In this document: positions 1-7,749 of the stretch, in pieces
How the letters are laid out: every line of letters starts with the position of its first letter
Position numbering within the stretch: the first letter of the stretch is position 1
Assembly (NCBI GenBank): GCA_002683195.1
Contig: NYSW01000012.1
Span: 1-30,451 of the forward strand
Source of the DNA: Phycisphaerae bacterium
GTDB taxonomy: Bacteria; Planctomycetota; Phycisphaerae; Phycisphaerales; SM1A02
Length of the DNA: 30,451 nt
Reading direction: 5' to 3'
Translations under genes and position numbers: made by a program
Notes under the pieces: generated by a model
Database searches by the model: none
What the model was told of the DNA's origin: nothing
The model's input: only the letters and a program-made list of their open reading frames with translations

Positions 1-30
1 ACATCCTAGGGAGTCCGGGATCCCCCGTTT

Positions 31-62
31 CGAGGAACCTCGTTCACGAACGCTCGTTCGTG
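31..62 (-). terminator. Tandem hairpins just past the large exported gene
   Basis: Two short inverted repeats lie beyond the stop codon of the leftmost gene: CGAGG-AA-CCTCG at 31-42 and CACGAACG-CT-CGTTCGTG at 45-62. In the direction of the minus-strand gene the second comes first, three bases past the stop. No T-run follows, so this would be a weak or factor-assisted terminator or an mRNA 3' end stabiliser. Confidence 0.25.
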
Positions 63-64
63 GA

Positions 65-2590
65 TCAGCGCCGCTCACGCAGGGACGGAACCCGTTCGAC
101 CTGTTCCACGGTCAGAATCACCAGGAGTTTCTGCAGCAATCGCTCCAGCAGCTCGCCTCGGCGAAACCGGTACTTCGCCGTCTCCCCCGAAACATTCATT
201 TCGAGGGAGAACAAATCATCCTGCATCGGAGTTTCGATCATGGACTCGATCCGTTTCGCCATGGCTTCGACCATCTCCACTTCGGTTTCCAGGTGACCGA
301 GCAACATCGATTCGAGAATCGCCTTTTGATCGTCACCCAGATCCTTCATGCTGAAGATCTGACGAGCGATATCGAGCGTGGAGTCCTCTCGCCTCGTTCC
401 CGCCCACCCGGCGTCCAGCATCGCCAGCCGCATCTCCAGTGCCGCGAGCGCGGGAAGCCGGGGCATCACGCTGGCTTCGAGAGTCTCATCGACCAGGGAT
501 CGCAGACGGGCCGCTTCATCGCGTCGAGTCTTGAATACCCCGAGGTTCAGTGCCATCATTTCCTTTTGGAGGGCGATGAAGTCGCCCAGGTCGCCAGGTT
601 CGATCTTCGTAGGCTCACCCGAGGCAAGCTCCCCGCGCAATGCCAGATTCAAGGCCTGCTCGCGTTCGTGTCGATTTCGATCGGCTTCGTACCGACGTCG
701 TTCCCAACCGGTGATCGCCGGCTTCAGGGCGGATGCCTTCTCCATCAGTTCCGCCAAGATCTCACCCCGGTCTTCCAACGGCTGCCCGATCTCCAGGAAC
801 AACCGATAGGGGCTGACCGCTTCGATCACCGGAAGTCCGAAGGCCGAGTCGAACGAGTACCCGGAAATCGAGGACATCCGATCAAATCCCCGCTGCACCC
901 GCACCGCCTCGAGGCCCAAAGGGCTGTCGAGGTCGACCAGTGCCGTCTCTAGGTTGATGAAGAGTTCCTCGTCCACTTCCAGAGCCGCATCGAGGCCGGC
1001 GGAAAGTCGATCCCAGAAGGCCTTGGAAGTCGAGCCGCTCCCGTCGCCCTGAATCTTCGCGTTCACCTCCCGGCGCCAGGCATCAAGATAGTCGTCATGA
1101 AGCGAGGCCAGGATTTCCCGTTCTGATTCCTCGATACCAAGGAGCTCGGCGAACAGGTCCATGTCCTCCAGAGAGATCGGCGCCGGGACGTGGGAGACGC
1201 TTCGAGCGACTCGGGCATCGCTCTCCCACTTCGTCGGTGTCGCGGTCTCGCTCGAAGTGATGATCGGCAGGATTTCACCGGATTGCATGATGGAATACGG
1301 ACGCTTCGAGATGTTCTTCCTCACCGCGGCTCTCGCCGCCTCGTCGGGCAGAAGCGCGAGCAAAGCACCGACCGCCGATTCGCTGCTTCGGGAACGGCGT
1401 TCCATGATCTCCCCGGTGAGCGAGCCATTCTCTTCCGCCATGAATATCACGGCCCCGAGGCGCCCCATCTGGTCGCCCATGCCAGCCTCGATCAGCTCGT
1501 CGGTGATTCGATCATCCTTGTCGTACCACCCATTCAAAATCGCCGTGACTGAAACCGAGGTCGGCGAATCCGGCGTGAGCGCCTTCGCGACCTCCTCGGC
1601 GAACTCCGGTACCCGGTCCGATGATTTCTCCCGACTCACGCTCTGAAAGAATGGCAGGATGGCGGACAGCCATCGCCGTTTGATCTCCCACCATCGGTCG
1701 GCATCAAGGAGCGACCCGAGCTGCCGCGCTCCGCGAAGTCGGCGGTCGTTGAAACCGACCATGGCTTCGACGAGCGGTTCCGATGCGACCGTCATCGCAT
1801 CTCCAAACGCGGCCATGAACGCCTCCATCTTCGCCGGATCACTCATATCCTCTTCCGACAATTCTCCGAACCCACGAGCGGTGATTTCCTCGACGAGCAA
1901 CATCATCATTCCAACCGATGCTTCCGCGACGCCCTCGGTCAGCCGAGGCATCGCGGACTCGTAGCCCCGGAGAATTTCGTCGACCGCCTCGATCTCCGCC
2001 TCGGTCGGATCCGACTCCCAGAAACACTGATCGACGTCGGCGAAGCGATTCGAATTGAATCCTCCAACCGACGAGCCGTACCGCAGACGATCCCTGACTC
2101 GGCGAGCTCTTTGAATCCCATCACCATTGGAATCGTCAAAGGCCGGCAGAAGATCATCGAAGAATCGATCGTCGATCACCCCCACCCGCTCCACCACATC
2201 GTTCCACGCTCGGAAGAATCTGGCAAGGACCGGCGCCGACGGCATGGAACCCACCGAAGCCGCTTCCACTTCCATGTTCATTCGGAGAAACGCCTCGATT
2301 TCATCATCTCGAAGCGATTCAAACGCTTCCAGATATCGATCATGAGCCTTCTCGATCGCCAGCCGCTCTTCGGGGCCGAGGTCCACGTGACGCGAGATCA
2401 ACTCGGTCGCCTCGCGAATGCCCATCGGATCGGGAACCATTCCGTTGGTTCCCTGGGCGGTGGCACGAGCGGAGATCACTGACACCAGGATCAGGATCAG
2501 CAGAATTCCCGCATGACGGCCGGCCGTGGTGAGCAGCCTCGGATCTGAAATGCACATGTTGCAGAATCTCGATGAAGAAAGAGCTTTCAC
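65..2590 (-). CDS. Large exported hypothetical protein with two similar halves
   Basis: An 841-residue protein that I do not recognise. A hydrophobic segment at about residues 28-39 (ILLILILVSVIS) followed by ARATAQG looks like a signal peptide, so it is probably exported. The rest is alpha-helical, acidic and rich in Glu, Leu and Arg, with no obvious catalytic motif. The region around residues 70-185 (EERLAIEKAHDRYLEAF, later DDLLPAFDD and RVRDRLRYGSSVGGF) resembles residues 484-585 (SEREILASLHDDYLDAW, then INLETALVDLD and RVQRGFDRMSSISGY), so the gene looks like an ancient internal duplication. The start used is GTG at 2590. ATG at 2557 would also keep the signal peptide, and neither has a convincing Shine-Dalgarno. 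It lies 27 bases after the DinB-like gene on the same strand and is probably the last gene of the sodN operon. Confidence 0.8.
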   Translation of the reverse strand: MKALSSSRFCNMCISDPRLLTTAGRHAGILLILILVSVISARATAQGTNGMVPDPMGIREATELISRHVDLGPEERLAIEKAHDRYLEAFESLRDDEIEAFLRMNMEVEAASVGSMPSAPVLARFFRAWNDVVERVGVIDDRFFDDLLPAFDDSNGDGIQRARRVRDRLRYGSSVGGFNSNRFADVDQCFWESDPTEAEIEAVDEILRGYESAMPRLTEGVAEASVGMMMLLVEEITARGFGELSEEDMSDPAKMEAFMAAFGDAMTVASEPLVEAMVGFNDRRLRGARQLGSLLDADRWWEIKRRWLSAILPFFQSVSREKSSDRVPEFAEEVAKALTPDSPTSVSVTAILNGWYDKDDRITDELIEAGMGDQMGRLGAVIFMAEENGSLTGEIMERRSRSSESAVGALLALLPDEAARAAVRKNISKRPYSIMQSGEILPIITSSETATPTKWESDARVARSVSHVPAPISLEDMDLFAELLGIEESEREILASLHDDYLDAWRREVNAKIQGDGSGSTSKAFWDRLSAGLDAALEVDEELFINLETALVDLDSPLGLEAVRVQRGFDRMSSISGYSFDSAFGLPVIEAVSPYRLFLEIGQPLEDRGEILAELMEKASALKPAITGWERRRYEADRNRHEREQALNLALRGELASGEPTKIEPGDLGDFIALQKEMMALNLGVFKTRRDEAARLRSLVDETLEASVMPRLPALAALEMRLAMLDAGWAGTRREDSTLDIARQIFSMKDLGDDQKAILESMLLGHLETEVEMVEAMAKRIESMIETPMQDDLFSLEMNVSGETAKYRFRRGELLERLLQKLLVILTVEQVERVPSLRERR

Positions 2591-2617
2591 CGCCGGCGAA
2601 TCCCGACGGCTCGTGAA

Positions 2618-3139
2618 TCACATGACCGGACCGAGCCCGATGGCCCGTCTCCAGTGACTGATCTGACCCGCATGCATCATGACATGGTTGTTGAGCATGA
2701 AGTTCACGGCAGCGCCAACCGTGGGCAGCATTTCGCGGAATCGACCTTCCGCCGGGTTTTCCGCGGCGAGAACGTCCGGAGAAATCTCGGGCAGGACACC
2801 GATCACGGTCTCGTAGCCTTGCTGGAAGTACGGAAGAACCACGTCCCTGCCCGGGTAGAGGGAAGGGTCGTCGAGGCATTCGGCGCCAGCCTTCACCAAC
2901 TCGCCGTCGTAGGGAAGCTCGGTGACCAGGTCTTCGCGGCCAAGGAAACCCGCGAGGATTCGATTGGAATAACTCCCGAGGTGCCCGTACAGGAAAGCCG
3001 GATGATTCATGCCGGTGACGACCGAATCCGCCCAACGATCTTCCGGAATGTCGGTGGCGAGCAGGAGGGCGTAGCCCAGACTCATCTGGGCGGCGGGGGC
3101 GATGCTGGAGATGAACAGAGAATCAGTGCTGGTCGACAT
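2618..3139 (-). CDS. DinB-fold protein (putative metal-binding four-helix bundle)
   Basis: A 173-residue protein. His53 (in FLYGHLGS) and the HxxxH pair His152/His156 (NNHVMMHAGQISHWRR) match the metal-binding triad of the DinB/YfiT superfamily, and the length is right for a single four-helix bundle. Family members include thiol-dependent transferases (bacillithiol, mycothiol) and many proteins of unknown role, so the reaction cannot be assigned. The start is the ATG at 3139, chosen because GGAAG lies about six bases upstream; the frame stays open further upstream but with poor protein character. The gene follows the ThiF-like gene by 101 bases and precedes the exported protein by 27 bases, all on the minus strand. 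No signal peptide is visible, so it is probably cytoplasmic. Confidence 0.8.
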   Translation of the reverse strand: MSTSTDSLFISSIAPAAQMSLGYALLLATDIPEDRWADSVVTGMNHPAFLYGHLGSYSNRILAGFLGREDLVTELPYDGELVKAGAECLDDPSLYPGRDVVLPYFQQGYETVIGVLPEISPDVLAAENPAEGRFREMLPTVGAAVNFMLNNHVMMHAGQISHWRRAIGLGPVM

Positions 3140-3240
3140 CTTTGCTTCCAAATAAAGGCCATGAGTGATTTCGCGAGCGCGAAGCTCCAATGGTACGCAC
3201 CCGCATTCCAATGGTCACGCCGAGATTCCGATTCCGGGGT

Positions 3241-4347
3241 TCAGTGCCCCAGAATTCGGGCGTGGACCCCACGAGCCCAGGCGGTGTCGGTATCACCCTC
3301 CACGATGATCCGGCCGTCGGGGAAGACTGAGATCGCCACCGGATCTCCGGTGGGTGAGACCTCATCCGCGAGGACCCCCCGGAGCATTCCTGCCTGCAGT
3401 TCGAAACGGCCGCGGGCCGCAAGCCGGGACTGGAGCGCCGCCAGGTCGACCTCCTCCGATCCCGGAGCACTCCGAATCTGAACCGCATTTCGTCCACACA
3501 ACATTCGCGTGGTCGGTCCCGTGGCCTCGAGGAATTCAAACCTCCGGTGAACACAGCAGCCACACTCGCGGTCGAACGCGTCGTCGATCGACAACGCATG
3601 ATGCTGGTTCTTCCAGAGATCATCCCGGCGAAGAGTCCGATCCACCGACTCGAGGTCACCGACCAGAACCTTGATCGCTTCGGTCGCCAGCCGTGCGGCA
3701 ATGGTCGCGGTGATGGAGCCGAGGACGCCGGCGGTGTCGCAGGTTGGCATCACTCCCGGCGGGGGCGGATCGGGGAACAGGCATCGCAGACACGGGGTGG
3801 ATTGATCCGAAGTCCAGCGGATGCGGGCATTCACGCCCGGTCCGCTTCGAGGCAACACCGGCATCGTCATTCCCCCGGTACCGATCGCGCCGCCGTAGAG
3901 ATAGGGGAGACCACGTTTCACCGCGAGATCGTTCAAGAGATAGCGGGTCTCGAAATTATCGAGCCCGTCGAGCAGAAGATCGCAGCCATCGGCCAATTCC
4001 TCCACGGTGTCCGGCGCGATGTCTTCAACGAAGGCTCGGAGCCTGATGTTCTCGTCGACCTGGCCGAGACGAAGCCGGGCGGCTTCCGCCTTGGGGGTCG
4101 ATCGCGCCGCATCACGCTCGGTGTACAAGGTCTGTCGCTGAAGATTCGTCAACTCGACCACGTCACGATCCACCAGCACCAGCGTTCCCACACCGGCGCG
4201 ACAAAGCAGATCGGCGGCCACGGTTCCCAGCGCTCCACAGCCCGCCACCAGGACCGTCGATGCGGCGAGCGATCGCTGTCCGTCGTCGCCGATCACCGGC
4301 AGCAATCGCTGCCGATGATGGCGATCGGTTGTGGACGATCCGTTCAT
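3241..4347 (-). CDS. ThiF/MoeB/HesA-family E1-like adenylyltransferase
   Basis: A 368-residue protein of the family that adenylates the C-terminal glycine of ubiquitin-like sulfur carriers (ThiS, MoaD) using ATP. Visible signatures are the nucleotide-binding GCGALG (36-41), the acidic residue after the second strand (LVDRD, 58-62), the NLQRQ arginine finger (Arg71), DGLDNFETR (127-135), CxxC at 186/189 with a second Cys cluster ECGCC (261-265) that would bind zinc, and PTCDTAG with Cys203 as the likely thiol. A C-terminal domain of about 80 residues starts at LCGRNAVQI (283-291) and ends VFPDGRIIV...ARILGH; I recall the same tail on long ThiF/MoeB proteins of other bacteria. The ATG start at 4347 overlaps the sodN stop as ATGA, implying translational coupling. 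No carrier protein, thiG or moa gene is nearby, so the partner is unknown. Confidence 0.9.
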   Translation of the reverse strand: MNGSSTTDRHHRQRLLPVIGDDGQRSLAASTVLVAGCGALGTVAADLLCRAGVGTLVLVDRDVVELTNLQRQTLYTERDAARSTPKAEAARLRLGQVDENIRLRAFVEDIAPDTVEELADGCDLLLDGLDNFETRYLLNDLAVKRGLPYLYGGAIGTGGMTMPVLPRSGPGVNARIRWTSDQSTPCLRCLFPDPPPPGVMPTCDTAGVLGSITATIAARLATEAIKVLVGDLESVDRTLRRDDLWKNQHHALSIDDAFDRECGCCVHRRFEFLEATGPTTRMLCGRNAVQIRSAPGSEEVDLAALQSRLAARGRFELQAGMLRGVLADEVSPTGDPVAISVFPDGRIIVEGDTDTAWARGVHARILGH

Positions 4348-4889
4348 GAGCCGGCCGGATACCACGGAGCGACCACGTCGATCGCGGCCAGAAGCTCCGC
4401 CGTGGCTGCGGGATCGAGACTCTGAGCCGAATTCATCGCCGCGACGGAGATCCGATGGAAGGCGGCGAGCTTCTGGTGATAGGCCTCCCGAGTGGCGACA
4501 TCGACCTCGCCCTTCGGAGCCTTGACCCGCTGGGTCAGGAAATACCACGCCACGGCATGCTGCAGTTTGCGTCCGTGCTCTTCCTTGACCATCGCCCAGC
4601 GGGCGATCGTGTTGAGGTGCTCGGCGTCGACCTCTTCGGCGAGCAAGGTGATCTGAGCCGATGCCTTCTGCATGGTCATCGCATCGAGGCGCATGCGTTG
4701 GATTTCCGCGTGATCGTCATAGATGCCACAAGGCACCTCGCAGTGCGCCGTGGCGGAGACCGCGATCGCCGACCGAGCGGCATCGATCACGGCGGAAACA
4801 TCGGTGGAGGCCCGAGCATCCAGAACTGTGGTTCCAAGAAGGACACCAAGACCTGCAGCCGCAAGGCCGGTCAGGAGGGTACGGTTCAT
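4344..4889 (-). CDS. Nickel-type superoxide dismutase with signal peptide
   Basis: A 181-residue protein that should dismutate superoxide to O2 and H2O2. The nickel hook HCEVPCGIYDD starts at His49 and corresponds to the family's mature N-terminus HCDLPCGVYD, with nickel ligands His1, Cys2 and Cys6 (here His49, Cys50, Cys54). The C-terminal helices, for example IARWAMVKEEH and YFLTQRVKAP, also resemble the family. Residues 1-27 look like a Sec signal peptide (hydrophobic core 5-23, then ARA), and a second AxA (Ala46-Thr-Ala48) ends exactly before His49, so cleavage there would expose the required N-terminal His. The mature part would be 133 residues, somewhat longer than the 117-residue actinobacterial form. 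In a simple alignment the residues facing Glu17 and Arg47 of the Streptomyces enzyme are not conserved. ATG at 4889 is preceded by GGGGAGA. No SodX-type maturation protease gene is next to it. Confidence 0.92.
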   Translation of the reverse strand: MNRTLLTGLAAAGLGVLLGTTVLDARASTDVSAVIDAARSAIAVSATAHCEVPCGIYDDHAEIQRMRLDAMTMQKASAQITLLAEEVDAEHLNTIARWAMVKEEHGRKLQHAVAWYFLTQRVKAPKGEVDVATREAYHQKLAAFHRISVAAMNSAQSLDPAATAELLAAIDVVAPWYPAGS

Positions 4890-4923
4890 GGGAAATCTCC
4901 CCGCATGGAGCGGTTCAGTGAGC

Positions 4924-5526
4924 ATGGAAGAAACACGATCCGAAAATCGCGATGTGTCGGCGGAGCCTAGCCGGGCGGAGGCCACTCGTCCTGCATGGGG
5001 GGAAAATCTCAGCGAACGCCGCCGAAGAGAGGCCGTGAACCTGGTCCAGAACCGGGTCACGGAGATCCTCTCCGCCATCGGAGACATCGTTCCTCATGGC
5101 GGCATCGTGACCGGGGCGGCCACCTGCGCCGAAGTTCGGCTCGACGAGGCGGAGGTCACCCACCGCTTCCTGAGAATCAGCCTGGTCACTTCCGGAGAAT
5201 CAGTGGCCGCGATTCGCAAGGCGTTGCGACGCGATCAATGGCGGGAAACCTCGCCGGGTACGGATTCCGGAATCATCTCCATCGCCCATGCTCACGGGCG
5301 ACGCCCCCACTTCGTGGTACTCGACGGTGGAAACGAGGCCCTGGACGGCCCCAGAGCCCCTCACCCCGCAAGCCAGGAAGGTCGGGCGATCCGAAGAAGA
5401 CGCTTGGAAGCCGCCCTGGCGCCACCAACCCTGGTGCTGGGAAGACGAAGACGTCTCGAACGAAACGGGGGCGAGGATCTCGAGACCCTCGAGATCCAGA
5501 TCCGAACCGCTGACTTTCGAGCCTGA
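4924..5526 (+). CDS. Hypothetical protein, divergent from sodN
   Basis: A 200-residue open frame with G/C-rich third codon positions over most of its length, which argues that it is a real gene. I do not recognise the family. The middle (residues about 35-140: VNLVQNRVTEILSAIGDIV, VRLDEAEVTHRFLRISLV) has mixed helix and strand character. The last third is basic (RRRRLEAAL, GRRRRLERN). There is no signal peptide and no membrane segment. ATG at 4924 is used; only 34 bases separate it from the sodN start, so either the two share a very compact divergent promoter region or one promoter lies inside the other gene. It ends 23 bases before the terminator hairpin of the converging rpsL-rpsG unit. Confidence 0.65.
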   Translation: MEETRSENRDVSAEPSRAEATRPAWGENLSERRRREAVNLVQNRVTEILSAIGDIVPHGGIVTGAATCAEVRLDEAEVTHRFLRISLVTSGESVAAIRKALRRDQWRETSPGTDSGIISIAHAHGRRPHFVVLDGGNEALDGPRAPHPASQEGRAIRRRRLEAALAPPTLVLGRRRRLERNGGEDLETLEIQIRTADFRA

Positions 5527-5545
5527 AGAACAGCATCCGGCCAGA

Positions 5546-5578
5546 AGAAAACGGGCCGCCCCGAAGGAGCGGCCCGTT
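5546..5578 (-). terminator. Rho-independent terminator after rpsG
   Basis: A perfect 10-bp stem (AACGGGCCGC at 5550-5559, GCGGCCCGTT at 5569-5578) with a 9-base loop. Read on the minus strand it is followed by TTTTCTTCT, as expected for an intrinsic terminator. It lies 30 bases past the rpsG stop. On the plus strand no T-run follows. Confidence 0.8.
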
Positions 5579-5607
5579 GAATGATCATCTTCTGGATGCA
5601 GACCGGA

Positions 5608-6108
5608 TCAGCGACCCCGACCGAAGTGGGCGAACGCGCGGTTGGCCTCGGCCATGCGGTGGGTGTTCTCGCGGGTGGTGACGGCCTTGCCTTCGTTGTG
5701 GGCAGCGTCCCAGAGTTCCTTGGCGAGTCGCATGTGGATCGGCTTGCCACGCTCTTCGCGGGCGGAGGTGATGATCCAACGGAAGGTCAGCGACTGCTGA
5801 CGCCGACGGTTCAACTGCATCGGAACCTGATAGTTCGCACCACCGACTCGCTTGGAGCGGACTTCCACGGCAGGCCGGACGTTGTCCAGGGCCAGGTGGA
5901 AGACTTCGATCGCCGACTCGGGAAGGTCAGGGGCCTTGCCGTCGTCGAGACGAGTCTGGATCTCGCCGAATGCGGCGTAGACGATTCTGGTTGCGGTGGC
6001 CTTGTTGCCACCCTTCATCATGGAGTTGATGAAGCGGGAGAGCACGAGGTCCCCGAACTGAGGATCGGGCTTGAGCTGCTGCTCTGCTTTGGTGATTCGA
6101 CCGGCCAT
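5608..6108 (-). CDS. rpsG: 30S ribosomal protein S7
   Basis: A 166-residue small-subunit protein that binds the 3' major domain of 16S rRNA and nucleates assembly of the head near the E site. The conserved blocks SRFINSMMKGGNKATA, VEVRSKRVGGANYQVP and the end THRMAEANRAFAHF are clear. It is slightly longer than the usual 156 residues because of a short insertion around ARLDDGKAPDLPES-like sequence after helix 2. The ATG at 6108 is chosen because AAGGAG sits seven bases upstream; the frame runs further back but without family similarity. It is co-directional with rpsL after a 202-base spacer. fusA and tuf, the usual next genes of the str operon, do not follow. Confidence 0.97.
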   Translation of the reverse strand: MAGRITKAEQQLKPDPQFGDLVLSRFINSMMKGGNKATATRIVYAAFGEIQTRLDDGKAPDLPESAIEVFHLALDNVRPAVEVRSKRVGGANYQVPMQLNRRRQQSLTFRWIITSAREERGKPIHMRLAKELWDAAHNEGKAVTTRENTHRMAEANRAFAHFGRGR

Positions 6109-6310
6109 GTTGAACTCCTTCGGGCTCGTCCGCGCCCTCCATTCGGAGGACGCCTCGTTCATCGCGATCGGGACTTGGAGATTCCCGGGGTCTGAAGACC
6201 GCGATTACTTGCCGTGGATTCTGGTTCTTGGAGCGCAGCGACCTTCGCCGACTCCGTCGAACGTTTGATTCATCTTCCTCACGGCCGAGACGAGGCGTCC
6301 CGGCAGTGGA

Positions 6311-6700
6311 TCACTTCTTCTTGCCGCCGGCCTTGGCACGCTTCACGCCGTACTTCGAACGGCCCTGCATTCGGCCGTCGACGCCGAGGCAGTCAAGCGA
6401 GCCGCGGACGACGTGGTAGCGGACACCAGGAAGGTCACGGACACGACCACCACGGACGAGCACGATGGAGTGCTCCTGGAGGTTGTGGCCTTCGCCGCCG
6501 ATGTAGGCGGTGACTTCCTTGCCGTTGGAGAGCCGCACACGGCAGACCTTTCGAAGGGCCGAGTTCGGCTTCTTCGGAGTCACGGTGCGAACCTGCAAAC
6601 AGACACCACGCCGCTGAGGGCAGGCATCAAGGTCGCGGACCTTGGACTTGGTCGGCTGGTGGCGGCGGGGATTACGAACGAGCTGGTTGATAGTCGGCAT
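6311..6700 (-). CDS. rpsL: 30S ribosomal protein S12
   Basis: A 129-residue decoding-centre protein that monitors codon-anticodon pairing. [30 protein letters not shown] and GVRYHVVRG are diagnostic. Lys43 of the first streptomycin-contact loop is kept. In the second loop the normal GGRVKDLPG reads GGRVRDLPG, giving Arg88 (codon CGT, bases 6439-6437) in place of Lys88. The C-terminus is extended by a few lysines (KAGGKKK). The start is ATG at 6700. A TTGTCA-N17-TAGCCT promoter lies just upstream, so transcription probably starts near 6743 and runs through rpsG to the terminator at 5546-5578. Confidence 0.98.
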   Translation of the reverse strand: MPTINQLVRNPRRHQPTKSKVRDLDACPQRRGVCLQVRTVTPKKPNSALRKVCRVRLSNGKEVTAYIGGEGHNLQEHSIVLVRGGRVRDLPGVRYHVVRGSLDCLGVDGRMQGRSKYGVKRAKAGGKKK

Positions 6701-6749
6701 TCGGGGGTCTCAATCTGCGCAGGACGGAGCCTAAAGCGGAGAATCGAGG

Positions 6750-6778
6750 AGGCTACTCGACCCCTGCCCGTCTGACAA
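6750..6778 (-). promoter_or_regulatory. Promoter for rpsL-rpsG
   Basis: On the minus strand, -35 TTGTCA (6778-6773) and -10 TAGCCT (6755-6750) are separated by exactly 17 bases. The inferred transcription start is near 6743, which leaves a leader of about 43 bases before the rpsL ATG. The same -10 hexamer recurs at 30204-30209. Confidence 0.65.
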
Positions 6779-6801
6779 GCCCGGATCCGATCAATCCGTC
6801 A

Positions 6802-7269
6802 TCAACCCACCCGACCGCCCACCGATCGGATGCCATCCTTGACCAGAGCATCACATCGTTCGTTGCCGGCGTGTCCGGTATGGCCCCGCACCCATGTGAC
6901 GGTGAGGTCGATTCGAGCCTTCAGTTCGTCCAACTGCTTCCAGAGATCGACGTTCAAGACGGGCTTGCGGCTTCCAGCAACCTTCCGGGTCCAGTTATTG
7001 GACTTCCAGCCCGGCATCCACTCCGTCAATCCCTTGAGGACGTACTGGCTGTCCGCGACAAGCTCGAGGACGGGCCGATCGCCCTTTTCAGCATCAAGAG
7101 CCGCCTCGAAACCACGAATCACCGCGGTCAGTTCCATGCGATTATTGGTTGATTCCCGCTCTCCACCGAACTGCTCGGTCTGGGATTGGCCATCGTCGAG
7201 CACGAAGGCCCACCCCCCTGGTCCGGGGTTGGGAGCGCTTCCACCATCCGTGTGGAGCGTGAACGTCAT
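6802..7269 (-). CDS. rnhA: Ribonuclease HI
   Basis: A 155-residue enzyme that cuts the RNA strand of RNA-DNA hybrids, removing primers and R-loops. The four carboxylates are in place: Asp8 (HTDGGSAPNPGPGG), Glu46 (NNRMELTAV), Asp73 (VADSQYV) and Asp140 (GNERCDALV), with His130 in VRGHTGH. The basic handle region (WMPGWKSNNWTRK) is present. The start is ATG at 7269 with AAAGGA upstream. The frame continues upstream on the minus strand, but that part lies opposite the rpmF promoter and gene and lacks family character. It ends 101 bases before the rpsL start and just before the rpsL promoter. Confidence 0.96.
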   Translation of the reverse strand: MTFTLHTDGGSAPNPGPGGWAFVLDDGQSQTEQFGGERESTNNRMELTAVIRGFEAALDAEKGDRPVLELVADSQYVLKGLTEWMPGWKSNNWTRKVAGSRKPVLNVDLWKQLDELKARIDLTVTWVRGHTGHAGNERCDALVKDGIRSVGGRVG

Positions 7270-7298
7270 TGAGAGTCCTTTCTCTTTCCCGCGATTCC

Positions 7299-7327
7299 TT
7301 GACAGTGGGAGACGGGATCCGTAACTT
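7299..7327 (+). promoter_or_regulatory. Promoter for the rpmF-plsX-fab unit
   Basis: TTGACA (7299-7304) and TAACTT (7322-7327) are spaced by exactly 17 bases, an almost ideal sigma70-type promoter. The inferred start is near 7334, giving a 5' leader of about 76 bases before rpmF. The region also contains the start and Shine-Dalgarno of the divergent rnhA. Confidence 0.7.
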
Positions 7328-7409
7328 ACTCGGTTCTGGCCCCGGTCGAGCGACCGAGGCCGCCACGACGCCCCCGGGCGTTTCCAGGCCTTCTTCACCG
7401 GATACTCCG

Positions 7410-7598
7410 ATGTCAGTCCCCGCCTTCCGCCAGTCTCCCGGACGCACCCGGCGTCGCCGGTCGCACGATGCGATCTCGAAGACCCACACCACGCTGTGCC
7501 CCAACTGTGGGAGCGCTCGTCGGCCGCACAACGCCTGCCGCGAATGTGGTTACGTTCGGCCCGGTCTTCAAGTGAAGCCGACCCGCCCCGAAGCCTGA
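7410..7598 (+). CDS. rpmF: 50S ribosomal protein L32, zinc-ribbon form
   Basis: A 62-residue large-subunit protein. The N-terminus MSVPAFRQSPGRTRRRRS is the basic rRNA-binding tail, and CPNCG plus CRECG with the intervening RRPHNAC form the zinc ribbon typical of the C+ type of L32. ATG at 7410 gives the family length; an upstream ATG at 7269 would add an unrelated stretch inside the promoter. No good Shine-Dalgarno is visible. The DUF177/YceD gene that often precedes rpmF is absent, but the classic order rpmF-plsX-fabH is kept, linking ribosome and lipid synthesis. Confidence 0.93.
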   Translation: MSVPAFRQSPGRTRRRRSHDAISKTHTTLCPNCGSARRPHNACRECGYVRPGLQVKPTRPEA

Positions 7599-7737
7599 TT
7601 TCACCCGTTTCCAAACGTCAGTCGGGATTCCCGGACTTCGGTCCGAACCCCGGCTTTCGACCGGCGACGATACATCCAGCCGTTCGGTGATCCTCGATTC
7701 ACGAGACCATCAAACGACGCTGAACTTCCTCCGCGGG

Positions 7738-7743
7738 TACCCT
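7738..7743 (+). promoter_or_regulatory. Possible -10 box directly before plsX
   Basis: TACCCT lies six bases before the plsX ATG at 7750, and no Shine-Dalgarno is present. This is the geometry of a leaderless transcript. No good -35 hexamer is seen 16-18 bases upstream, so the call is tentative; plsX may simply be read from the rpmF promoter. Confidence 0.3.
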
Positions 7744-7749
7744 CCTCCC